Shown: positions 1 to 6,772, numbered from the stretch's first letter. The stretch: 7,287 bases of DNA from Candidatus Galligastranaerophilus intestinigallinarum (GCA_018715855.1 DVKW01000156.1:1-7287); one strand, 5' to 3'. Numbers and translations: made by a program. Notes: generated by a model not told the origin, from the letters alone.

Positions 1-15
1 CGATCTAATTTTCAT
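1..15 (-). CDS. possible 5' end of a further minus-strand gene (first 5 codons only)
   Basis: On the minus strand an ATG at 13-15 opens a frame reading Met-Lys-Ile-Arg-Ser before the window ends. A GGAG (plus-strand ctcc, 28-31) lies 12 bases upstream of this ATG, which is longer than the usual spacing. The giant gene upstream ends at 135 and is followed by a strong hairpin, so a new gene with its own promoter would fit here. With only five codons visible no function can be given, and the start itself is a guess. Confidence 0.25.
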
Positions 16-38
16 TTGTTGTTGCTGCTCCAAAAACT

Positions 39-55
39 ATTACATATATAGTAAT
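39..55. promoter_or_regulatory. short inverted repeat ATTAC-N7-GTAAT
   Basis: A perfect 5-base inverted repeat (ATTAC at 39-43, GTAAT at 51-55) flanks an ATATATA core. It lies about 24 bases upstream of the possible minus-strand start at 15. The position and size would suit an operator or a -10 region. In AT-rich DNA such a small palindrome can easily arise by chance, and I could not place a convincing -35/-10 pair around it. Confidence 0.2.
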
Positions 56-105
56 TGTAAAACAAAAATGAAATTAACAACGTTTCTTGATAAAATCTTT
101 ATAAC

Positions 106-130
106 TAAGCCCCTAAAATTTAGGGGCTTA
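106..130 (-). terminator. intrinsic terminator hairpin after the 1454-aa gene, possibly bidirectional
   Basis: Bases 106-115 (TAAGCCCCTA) pair perfectly with 121-130 around a 5-base loop, and the symmetry extends to 106-117/119-130. The hairpin starts four bases beyond the TAA stop of the minus-strand giant gene (stop at 135-137). On the minus strand the tail is only moderately T-rich (GTTATAAAGATTTT). On the plus strand the tail is ATTTTT, the better run. It most likely terminates the giant gene and may also stop transcription coming from the left. Confidence 0.65.
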
Positions 131-134
131 ATTT

Positions 135-3100
135 TTAGTCTTTATTAACTTCATTGTCTGTATTATCAAAGATGCCTTTTTCTTTTAATTCTTCGGCAAA
201 ATCTTTTAATTTCCATTGGTCATGCATATATTTATAAAGCGTTGAATAATGGCCGCCGTGGGCTTCGCCTGCTTGGCTGTTAAAATGTCTTTCTATGCCT
301 TTTAATAATTCAGTTTTATTTTGATAATCTTCAAATATTGCTTTTACTATGTTTTCGTTGCTGCCCAAACCTTTCATTGCATCATATATTTCATTTGAAA
401 GTTGTTCTTCAATATATTCTTGCCATTCATAACCAAGGCCTGAATTATATGCCGTAACATAAGCGTTTGCAATTTTATCGCAATATTCTTTGTCATTTTG
501 GAATATATCGAATGCTGATTGTCCGTCAACGCTCATTTGTCCGCCAATGCTTACCATTAAAGCGCCTGTATCATCTGCAGCAATAATGTTATCAATAAAT
601 TCTTTTTGGCCTTCTACATCATTACTAAAGGTTAAATTATTCTGCATATATGAACTTAAAAGTTTTTGTGCATATTCAGAATATGTTACATCACCTGAAA
701 TTTTATTATCATTTCCTGAAGCTGCCATTTCAATAAGAGCATTGCTGAACACTTTTTGGGTGTCTCTTGAGCTTGATGTTAAGCTGTTTAGCATTGTGTT
801 GTAATTTTCAACATCGCCCCCGTTTGCTTTAAGCAGAATATCTGCAACAACTTCGCCCGAGATACCATCTTCGTTTGCTGCAATGTGATTAAGTATGCCA
901 TATTCTGTCCATGTGTCATTTGCAAGTGTTTGAATAATTGCATCATATTGGCCGTTTTCTTTTAATTCTTCAACATTACCTTCGCTTAGTGCGCTTGTAA
1001 ATACATCGGCAAGATAATCAAGTGCTTCATAGCTGTTTGGAGTGCTGATTGAGTTAATGTCATATGAAATTACCCAGTTGCCATCTTCCATTTCGCTTAA
1101 AATGGCGCCTATGTTTTCATAGCTTACATTATCTTTGAGGTAATTTAAAAGGTTGCCGTCAAGCATTGCTTCATTCATATCGTCAAGATTGAATTCGGTT
1201 TGTTCTGTTTTATTTACGCCATCATTTACGCTGGTGGAGCCTTCAATGTTTTTTCCAAAAGCATTGCTTAAAATTGAACTTGGGCTCTTTGTTCCGTCTT
1301 TTAAAGTTTTAAGTTCGCCTTTTAAGTTATTAACATCAAAGTTTTCGGGCAATTCGCTTAATTCAAACGTTTTGCCGTTTACTGTCATACTTTGAATTTC
1401 GCCTTCTGCGTTTTCTTCATATTTAACAGTATCCGAGAAGGTTTCAAAATTGCCGTTTTCATCAGGTGTGGAATAGGTAAATTTGGTGAATTCTGTTGTT
1501 GTTTTATCGTCTTCTTTTGTAACGGTTTCTTTTGTTGCATTTTCAGAATCAACCGTGATTGAAGTTTTTTCATCTTCTGATGTAAATGTAACCGTGCCAT
1601 CATCGTTTTTAACCGCAGTATAGGTTACATCTTTACCATCTTCGCCTTCGGCTTTTTTGGTGAAGGTCATTTTGCCGTCTTCAGAAATTGTTCCATCTGT
1701 TTCAAAGCCTTCAAGCTCAGGCATAAATTCTTCTATTGCTGTTTGGAAATCATCAACCTGTGCTTCTTTTTCGCTTTGTGTTGATTTGCTTGAAAGAACA
1801 AGTGTATCATTTGATTTTTCATTCATTGCATTAATGATTGCCTTGCCTTCCCCTGAAGAGAATGCTTCTTTAGCGGCTTTGCCGTTTTGAATGTCGCTTA
1901 TAATGTTATTTAGTGCATCTTGGCTTACACCGCTTTCAGATGCAAGAGCTTCAAGTTCTTTTTGGCTTAAAGATGTTGAAACGCCGTTCATATCGGTTAC
2001 AGTAAATTTGGTTATTTCTTTATTATCATTATATTGAGCGTTAAACCTGCCTGTTATTTCACCGTTGTTATATGTGGTGACGCTTGAGCTGTTTTTCGAA
2101 TTATAAGCTGATCTGAGCAAGTTTTCTTGGCTTGGAACTTCGTCTGCGTATACTTCAGTGCTTGAGCTTCCGTCACTGAAATCAGATGTTTTTGTTTTTG
2201 TAGCAGGGTCATATTCGATGATAGAGCTTTCTTTGCCGTCTTTAATTTCATCGGGGTAATATTTCATTGTTGTTTTGCCTGTTTCAGGGTCATATGAAAC
2301 TTTACAGGTGCTTTCAATTGTGTCGCCGCCCATATTTTCAACCACTTTATATTCGCCTGAATAAGTTCCGTTTGAATTTTTCTTGAATTCAATGCCTTCA
2401 GACGGGAAATCTGACCTTAATTCGCTTGCGATATTGTTAAATTGTTCAAGGTCTTCTTCGGTCATAGTAACGGTTTTGCCTTCAGGAGCGTTTGAATATT
2501 CGCCGTTTTGAACATTTTTAACCGCATTTTCATAGCTTGTGCCTTTTGCAACTTGTTTTAAGACATCAACTGCATCATAAGAAGATAAACCTTCGTTTTC
2601 TTTTTGAATGTCTTGAATTGAATAAGTTTTGTCACCAACCGTAACAGATTCAACTCTGCCGCTTGAACCATAGCTGTATTCTGCGGTAACTGCATCGTCG
2701 CCTTCGCCTGTTGTTGTTGAAGCTATTGTGCCATCTGAATTGTATTTGTCGGTTGAAATTATATTGCCGTTATCATCGTAGTAATCTTTATATTGAGTGT
2801 AGTTGCCGTCATCTTCTTCCATAAGGTAAGAAAGCGATTGTTCATTTTCATCGTAAACAACATCGCCTGAAGTTTGATAATTATATGAAACCACATTGCC
2901 GTTGTCGTCTTTAACTTCTTCTTCGTCTGTAATGTAGTTCATTGTTGTTTTGCCGGTTTCAGGGTCATATTGAACTTTTACCTTGCCTTCAACTTCTTCG
3001 CCGTCTTCATTTTCATAAGTATATGAATAAACGTTTTCAAAGTTGCCGCTGCCTGTGGTTTTGCCTGTTGTAAACCTGCCTTCAACTTGGTTTGCACCTT

Positions 3101-4499
3101 CTATGCCGATTTTTGAAAGAGCATCTTCCATTGAAGAATCGATTGATTCTCTTGTTACTTGCGTTTCTTCAGGGTTTTCGCCTTCTTTTGTTTTTGCAGA
3201 AACTACCCTATAACCGCCTTCTTCTTCGTTGTATTCTAATTTAGCGGTGTAAACTTCGCCTGTTTCTTTGTTTATAACATTAACCGTATTTGTTTTGCCG
3301 TTAAAGTTATAATCTGCATTATCGCCATATTCTGACAATACTTTTGCAAGTTCGCCGTTTGAATCTGCAGAAATCGCTTCTTCAAGAATTTGTGCTTTAA
3401 CCGATTCCTGATTTTTAATGGCACTTGCATCAGGCATTAAGAATTGTTGGCCTGCATAAATCGTTTCGCCTGAATTTATTGTTTCATAAATATCAGGGTT
3501 TAATTGCATAATCATTTCATAAGCTTCACTTGGTTGAAGTTTGCCTTCAAGGTGATTTTTTGCAAGATAGTTTTGGATAATTCTGTCCATACAATCGTTT
3601 GCAACTTTGTCGCCTTCTTGTGCTTCAGAGCCCCAATTTACAACGGTTGTAATTTGGCAGCTATCCGGAAGTTCAAGCCCGAGTTCATCAAAAGCGGTTC
3701 CCGTTTCTGTGATTGCTGTTTTTCTTGCTTCAAAATTTGCACGGGCCTGTTGTTTTTGTTCATCTGTTGCTGCAACTTCGCCTGTTAAAATTTTATAATC
3801 GTTGCTTTCATAAAGTTCATTAACCGAATTTTCCATTGTTTGCGCCATAGCTGCGCCCATGGCGTTTTGAATTTTTGAATAATCTTCTTCCGTAAAGAAA
3901 ACTAAATCGCCAGTATTTTCCAGAAGGTCGGCATTATAACCTTCGGTTGAAGAATCAAGGGTTGAAGAAAGGGAATTAAACTGTTGGGCAAGTTCGCCAA
4001 AAGAATTCATATCTTTTGTAAGGTCGCCGTTTTGAAGTGCTTCTAATTGGTTAACAAAGTTGTCATATTCTTCTTTTTTCATTGCAAGTTTGGCATCTGT
4101 TTGCTGAATTGCGCTATCGCCTTCTTCAGCGGTGCCATCTGTTGTAACGCCGTTTGCGCTGCCTAATTGTCTTAATTCGTCAATTTGTGCTTGAACGCTT
4201 TCATAATCTGAGCTTGTTGAATTTTCAACGCCAAACTTTGAAAGTGCCGCTTGCAATTCTTTAGAAGCTTCATCATAAGCCGCTTGATTTTTTTGCGCCT
4301 CAATTTCAGCTTGAGAAGGGCCTTGAGAACCCGTGTCATCTTCTAAGCCTGATGTATCATATCCTTCATCAGAACCTGCTTCGCTATCCACCCTTGTTGT
4401 GCTGCTCGGTGTGCTTGTGGCGGGTGTAGAAGTTTGTGTTGCAGGCGCCCCTGTGGCTACTACTCCTGCGCTTTTTAAATCTTCAATGCCAAAACCCAT
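135..4499 (-). CDS. giant acidic modular protein with a LysM-like segment, three repeated modules and an annexin-like C-terminal repeat; function unknown
   Basis: I do not recognise this 1454-residue protein. The start is ATG at 4497-4499, preceded by AAGGAAAG at suitable spacing. There is no signal peptide or membrane segment, so it is cytoplasmic or exported by a signal-independent route. Visible parts in order are: residues 17-40, Ser/Thr/Pro/Ala-rich and probably disordered; 60-230, helical and coiled-coil-like; about 287-358, LysM-like, with Cys281 and Cys303 nearby, an N-P-D-I-Y motif at 334-338 and ending I-Y-A-G-Q-Q-F-L-M-P; 456-667, 683-884 and 915-1082, three diverged beta-rich modules, the first two sharing YDPETGKTTM (511-520, 736-745); 1100-1454, helical, ending in an annexin-like repeat (about 1366-1405). 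Within module 1, NGN/DG-rich strands (531-600) resemble YD-type repeats. It is very rich in Asp, Glu, Asn, Thr and Ser, with only four Cys seen. A surface, secreted or scaffold role is possible, but this is inference. It is transcribed alone, divergently from the membrane glycosyltransferase gene. Confidence 0.9.
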   Translation of the reverse strand: MGFGIEDLKSAGVVATGAPATQTSTPATSTPSSTTRVDSEAGSDEGYDTSGLEDDTGSQGPSQAEIEAQKNQAAYDEASKELQAALSKFGVENSTSSDYESVQAQIDELRQLGSANGVTTDGTAEEGDSAIQQTDAKLAMKKEEYDNFVNQLEALQNGDLTKDMNSFGELAQQFNSLSSTLDSSTEGYNADLLENTGDLVFFTEEDYSKIQNAMGAAMAQTMENSVNELYESNDYKILTGEVAATDEQKQQARANFEARKTAITETGTAFDELGLELPDSCQITTVVNWGSEAQEGDKVANDCMDRIIQNYLAKNHLEGKLQPSEAYEMIMQLNPDIYETINSGETIYAGQQFLMPDASAIKNQESVKAQILEEAISADSNGELAKVLSEYGDNADYNFNGKTNTVNVINKETGEVYTAKLEYNEEEGGYRVVSAKTKEGENPEETQVTRESIDSSMEDALSKIGIEGANQVEGRFTTGKTTGSGNFENVYSYTYENEDGEEVEGKVKVQYDPETGKTTMNYITDEEEVKDDNGNVVSYNYQTSGDVVYDENEQSLSYLMEEDDGNYTQYKDYYDDNGNIISTDKYNSDGTIASTTTGEGDDAVTAEYSYGSSGRVESVTVGDKTYSIQDIQKENEGLSSYDAVDVLKQVAKGTSYENAVKNVQNGEYSNAPEGKTVTMTEEDLEQFNNIASELRSDFPSEGIEFKKNSNGTYSGEYKVVENMGGDTIESTCKVSYDPETGKTTMKYYPDEIKDGKESSIIEYDPATKTKTSDFSDGSSSTEVYADEVPSQENLLRSAYNSKNSSSVTTYNNGEITGRFNAQYNDNKEITKFTVTDMNGVSTSLSQKELEALASESGVSQDALNNIISDIQNGKAAKEAFSSGEGKAIINAMNEKSNDTLVLSSKSTQSEKEAQVDDFQTAIEEFMPELEGFETDGTISEDGKMTFTKKAEGEDGKDVTYTAVKNDDGTVTFTSEDEKTSITVDSENATKETVTKEDDKTTTEFTKFTYSTPDENGNFETFSDTVKYEENAEGEIQSMTVNGKTFELSELPENFDVNNLKGELKTLKDGTKSPSSILSNAFGKNIEGSTSVNDGVNKTEQTEFNLDDMNEAMLDGNLLNYLKDNVSYENIGAILSEMEDGNWVISYDINSISTPNSYEALDYLADVFTSALSEGNVEELKENGQYDAIIQTLANDTWTEYGILNHIAANEDGISGEVVADILLKANGGDVENYNTMLNSLTSSSRDTQKVFSNALIEMAASGNDNKISGDVTYSEYAQKLLSSYMQNNLTFSNDVEGQKEFIDNIIAADDTGALMVSIGGQMSVDGQSAFDIFQNDKEYCDKIANAYVTAYNSGLGYEWQEYIEEQLSNEIYDAMKGLGSNENIVKAIFEDYQNKTELLKGIERHFNSQAGEAHGGHYSTLYKYMHDQWKLKDFAEELKEKGIFDNTDNEVNKD
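2263..2295 (-). repeat. 33-base near-identical direct repeat, copy in module 2
   Basis: This stretch encodes the YDPETGKTTM motif of module 2 (residues 736-745). It matches 2938-2970 in 32 of 33 positions; the single difference is a T/G at a synonymous third codon position. The flanking sequence is clearly diverged. Confidence 0.8.
2938..2970 (-). repeat. 33-base near-identical direct repeat, copy in module 1
   Basis: This is the partner of 2263-2295, 675 bases (225 codons) away and in the same orientation and frame. It encodes residues 511-520 of the giant protein. Near-identity at silent positions, against strongly diverged flanks, suggests gene conversion or a strongly constrained motif. 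Confidence 0.8.
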
Positions 4500-4503
4500 G
4501 ATG

Positions 4504-4511
4504 CTTTCCTT
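4504..4511 (-). promoter_or_regulatory. ribosome binding site of the 1454-aa gene
   Basis: On the minus strand AAGGAAAG ends four bases before the ATG at 4497-4499. It sits in a long purine run (about 4504-4524) containing further AAGGA-like elements. This supports the chosen start. The run of repeated GGA-type motifs could allow strong ribosome loading. Confidence 0.6.
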
Positions 4512-4560
4512 TTCTTTTCCTTCCTTAACTTTATATAAATCGGCAAATGGCCGAAAAACC

Positions 4561-4589
4561 TTTATATCATGATAAAACCATGTTTACAA
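4561..4589 (-). promoter_or_regulatory. putative sigma-70-type promoter for the 1454-aa gene
   Basis: On the minus strand TTGTAA (plus-strand TTACAA, 4584-4589) is followed by a 17-base spacer and TATAAA (plus-strand TTTATA, 4561-4566). These match consensus at 4 of 6 and 5 of 6 positions. A perfect 10-base palindrome TATCATGATA (4565-4574) overlaps the -10 and spacer. Transcription would start near 4553, inside a small GC-rich hairpin (CGGC/GCCG, 4541-4553), giving a leader of about 55 bases. AT-rich DNA produces many such matches, so this is a candidate only. Confidence 0.4.
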
Positions 4590-4592
4590 AAA

Positions 4593-4621
4593 TTTACAAT
4601 TATAAAAATTTGCCTTTTAAT
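4593..4621 (+). promoter_or_regulatory. putative sigma-70-type promoter for the plus-strand pair
   Basis: TTTACA at 4593-4598 (5 of 6 to consensus), a 17-base spacer, then TTTAAT at 4616-4621 (5 of 6). Transcription would begin near 4628, leaving a leader of only about 17 bases before the ATG at 4645. It lies back to back with the proposed minus-strand promoter, three bases apart, so both genes could share a regulator. The evidence is motif matching only. Confidence 0.35.
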
Positions 4622-4644
4622 TTTTTGTTTGATAGATTTTAGAA

Positions 4645-6303
4645 ATGGAGTTTATAAAAAAAAATAAGACATTAATTATTCTTTTAATTTTGGCTTTATT
4701 TTGCCTTTTTTTATCAACGGGAACGGTTGCAAACGTTTATATAGATGTTGGCAGAGAAATTTATTATCCCAAAGCAATTTTAGAAGGGAAAATTTTATAT
4801 AAAGATTTATTTTGTATCTACGGCCCTTTTTCATATTTATTTAATGCATTTTTATATAAAATTTTTGGCGAAAGCCTTAATACTTTATATGGAATTGGAA
4901 CAATATCGGCTCTTTTAATTGTTTCTTTTGTTTATTTAATTTCAAAGAAATTTTTATCTGATTTTGTTTCAATTTCAATAACATTGTTTGTAATTATAAT
5001 CGGGTGTTTAGCCACAAGAATTTTTAACTATACCCTTCCGTATTCTTATGCTGTTTTATTTGGGCTTGTTTGCTTTTTGGTTTCTCTTTATTTTTTAATC
5101 AAATTTATTGAAAACAAAAAAGAAAAAAATTTAATTTTAGCTTCATTTTTTGGGGGCTTATCTTTTATAAATAAATATGACTTTTTGCTTTATATTATTC
5201 CTTTAACAATTGTTATTTTAAAAACAAAAAATTGGAAATTAATTTTAAAAGCATATTTAAGCTATTTAATTCCGATTATTTTTTCATTTTTAATTCTTTT
5301 TATTCAAGGTTTAAAAATTTCGGATTTATTCCATATGATGGGCGTGATTAAGAGTTTCACCTTAACTGATGCTATGAAAACTTTTTATGTTACACAAGGG
5401 GTGTATTATACAAATAAAGTTTGGATGGGGTGGTTTGATTCGTTTATTTTTGATTTATTTTATTTAATTTTTATAATTCCATCTGTTTATTTATTCAACA
5501 AAAAGAATTTATTTTTAAAAATTTTAGCTATAATTGTTGTTTTAATTTGTTTTATTTTGGGCTCTACCTATATAAAACAAACAGATTACCTCTTTTTAAC
5601 ATTTTTAACTTTGGTTTTGTTTGTTTTAAGGTTTAATAAAAACAGTTTTTTAGAAAATATTGTTATTTTAAGCTCTCTTTCAATCAGCTTAAAATCTTTG
5701 TGGGGTTTATCTCATGTTAATTATGGAATTTATTATGCCCCAGTTATTTTAATTTCATTTTTTATTTTGTTAAAAAATAATTTGAACAAAAATTTGGTTA
5801 ATTCAATCAATATATTTTTGCTTGTAATGCTATCAAGTTTTCTTTTAACAAATTTATCTTGGGTAATTAACATGCAAGGTGAAATTAAAACAGATAAAGG
5901 AACAATTACAACCGTTAATGAATGGGGAAAAATTACAAGCGATATAATAGGCTATATTGATAATATAAAAGAAGAAAACCCAAACATTTTAATTTTGCCT
6001 GAAGGGTTAATTATAAACTTTTTAACAAATAAGAAAAATACCCCGGATGGGTTTTATAACTCTTTAATTCCACTATATACAGAAGGCTTTGGCGAAGAAA
6101 ATATAATTGAACATTATAAAAAATTTGCGCCTGATTATTTTATTGTAACAAATATGCAAACAGGAAGCTATGACAAAGGGGAAATTTGCAATACTTATGC
6201 ATTTAATATTTGCAGGTTTATTTTAGATAATTATATTCCAATTGAAAAATTTGAAGATAAAGGCTCTATGGCAGTTATATTTTATAAAGGAAAAAAACTA
6301 TGA
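4645..6303 (+). CDS. multi-pass membrane glycosyltransferase, GT-C fold (GT39/PMT/ArnT-like)
   Basis: The 552-residue product is probably an inner-membrane enzyme moving a sugar from a polyprenyl-phosphate donor to an acceptor outside the cytoplasmic membrane. Residues 9-26 form the first membrane helix. The first outer loop reads VYIDVGREIYYPKAILEGK (31-49) and continues LYKD...YGPF. This acidic loop (Asp34, Glu38) is the hallmark position of the GT-C superfamily, where a loop-1 acidic residue is catalytic or metal-binding. About 10-12 further hydrophobic segments lie between 83 and 405. A soluble outer domain (about 410-552) contains LPEGLIINFL (451-460) and APDYFIVTN (495-503), typical of this protein type. 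Acceptor and sugar are unknown. The start is ATG at 4645, with an in-frame TAG at 4633-4635 just upstream. No good Shine-Dalgarno is visible, so initiation may be weak. The stop overlaps the next gene by ATGA. It is very AT-rich and Lys/Ile/Leu/Phe-rich. A non-glycosyltransferase polytopic protein cannot be excluded. Confidence 0.75.
   Translation: MEFIKKNKTLIILLILALFCLFLSTGTVANVYIDVGREIYYPKAILEGKILYKDLFCIYGPFSYLFNAFLYKIFGESLNTLYGIGTISALLIVSFVYLISKKFLSDFVSISITLFVIIIGCLATRIFNYTLPYSYAVLFGLVCFLVSLYFLIKFIENKKEKNLILASFFGGLSFINKYDFLLYIIPLTIVILKTKNWKLILKAYLSYLIPIIFSFLILFIQGLKISDLFHMMGVIKSFTLTDAMKTFYVTQGVYYTNKVWMGWFDSFIFDLFYLIFIIPSVYLFNKKNLFLKILAIIVVLICFILGSTYIKQTDYLFLTFLTLVLFVLRFNKNSFLENIVILSSLSISLKSLWGLSHVNYGIYYAPVILISFFILLKNNLNKNLVNSINIFLLVMLSSFLLTNLSWVINMQGEIKTDKGTITTVNEWGKITSDIIGYIDNIKEENPNILILPEGLIINFLTNKKNTPDGFYNSLIPLYTEGFGEENIIEHYKKFAPDYFIVTNMQTGSYDKGEICNTYAFNICRFILDNYIPIEKFEDKGSMAVIFYKGKKL
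6286..6291 (+). promoter_or_regulatory. ribosome binding site inside the upstream gene for the YhcH-like gene
   Basis: AAAGGA lies eight bases before the ATG at 6300-6302, within the last codons of the membrane protein. Together with the ATGA overlap it fixes the start of the downstream gene and implies coupled translation. Confidence 0.6.
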
Positions 6304-6743
6304 TATTTGATGATTTTAAAAATTTTGATTTATATGATATTGATGAAACGGTTAAAAATTTTATTTTAAATATAGACCCAAACATTTCAACAGGGCGCCA
6401 TATAATTTCTGATAAGGCATATATAAATATTGACGAATACAAAACAAGAGATGACAGTGAAATTAAACTTGAAGCCCATAGAAAATATATAGATATTCAA
6501 TTTTTAATTCAAGGGGAAGAAAAAGTTTATATAACAGATAGAAACAACTTAAAAGTCAATGTTGAATATAATGATGAAAAAGACATTGAATTTTTTGAAA
6601 AAACGGATAAAAAATTAAACGTTGTTTATTTGGAAAAAAACAAATTTGTTGTTTTGTATCCTGATGATGTTCACAGCCCCTGTATGAACTATGAAAACGA
6701 AAACAAAACGGTTAAAAAGGCAATTGTTAAAATAAAAATTTAA
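6300..6743 (+). CDS. YhcH/YjgK/YiaL family protein (DUF386; EbgC/TabA-like)
   Basis: This 147-residue protein matches the usual length (about 150) of a small cytosolic family with a cupin-like beta-sandwich. Members include E. coli YhcH (sialic acid operon), YiaL, TabA and EbgC, the small subunit of evolved beta-galactosidase; roles proposed for them involve sugar anomer or epimer handling, often metal-dependent. The family pattern is plain: E58-A-H60-R-K-Y-I-D65-I-Q67, then G72-E-E, Y90 and D95, then Y-P121-D-D-V-H125-S-P127, and a closing V-K-K-A-I-V-K-I (138-146). His60, His125 and nearby acidic residues are likely metal ligands by family analogy. The start overlaps the stop of the membrane glycosyltransferase by four bases, so the two are almost certainly one operon. 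That pairing is unusual to me and suggests the protein acts on a sugar linked to the transferase pathway. Which family member it corresponds to cannot be said. Confidence 0.88.
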   Translation: MIFDDFKNFDLYDIDETVKNFILNIDPNISTGRHIISDKAYINIDEYKTRDDSEIKLEAHRKYIDIQFLIQGEEKVYITDRNNLKVNVEYNDEKDIEFFEKTDKKLNVVYLEKNKFVVLYPDDVHSPCMNYENENKTVKKAIVKIKI

Positions 6744-6772
6744 AAAGGGCCCCTTTTGTTAAAGAAGCCCTT
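6735..6772 (-). terminator. intrinsic terminator of the right-edge minus-strand gene
   Basis: Bases 6745-6750 (AAGGGC) pair with 6767-6772 (GCCCTT), and 6753-6756 (CTTT) with 6761-6764 (AAAG). A small CC/AA internal loop separates the two stems, and the loop is TGTT. Read on the minus strand, the hairpin is followed by TTTAAATTTTT, a good T-rich tail. It follows the stop at 6834-6836 by about 60 bases. On the plus strand there is no T run after it, so it is mainly directional. The stem begins two bases after the YhcH-like stop. Confidence 0.65.

Larger units (their letters stand above)
1254..3134 (-). repeat. three diverged protein modules inside the giant gene
   Basis: Three consecutive modules are recognisable in the protein at residues 456-667 (bases 2499-3134), 683-884 (1848-2453) and 915-1082 (1254-1757). 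Each begins with an amphipathic helix (SMEDALSKIGIEG, DLEQFNNIASELRSDFPSEG, VDDFQTAIEEFMPELEGFE). A strand-rich part follows, with GKTTM or a related strand. Each then has a short V-x-G-K/N-G-type strand turning into a helix (ESVTVGDKTYSIQDI, KFTVTDMNGVSTSLSQKEL, SMTVNGKTFELSEL). The spacing between equivalent points is about 205-230 residues. Identity between modules is low apart from the motif shared by modules 1 and 2. Confidence 0.6.

Noticed and set aside
2..148. Plus-strand frame open from the left edge across the hairpin to a stop near 148
   Set aside because: It would run through the 106-130 terminator and into the 3' end of the giant gene, and its translation (Cys run, Lys/Ile-rich) looks non-coding.
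672..707. EF-hand/dockerin-like loop at residues 1264-1275 (D-N-K-I-S-G-D-V-T-Y-S-E)
   Set aside because: Positions 1, 5, 6, 8 and 12 fit, but position 3 is Lys where a calcium-binding side chain is expected, and there is no paired second hand.
490..1890. Plus-strand open frames at 490-804, 1153-1395 and 1657-1890
   Set aside because: They lie fully antisense to the giant gene, encode low-complexity Ser/Phe/Leu-rich products mirroring its Glu/Lys/Asn codons, and lack convincing ribosome sites.
2699..2909. RHS/YD-type toxin repeat in residues 531-600 of the giant protein
   Set aside because: Only a few DDNGN/SDGT-like strands are present, without the regular YD spacing or a toxin-like C-terminal domain.
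3504..3798. Overlapping plus-strand frames including a Cys/Phe-rich 94-residue one
   Set aside because: These are antisense shadows of the LysM-like part of the giant gene; two different frames are open over the same bases, and neither has a start context.
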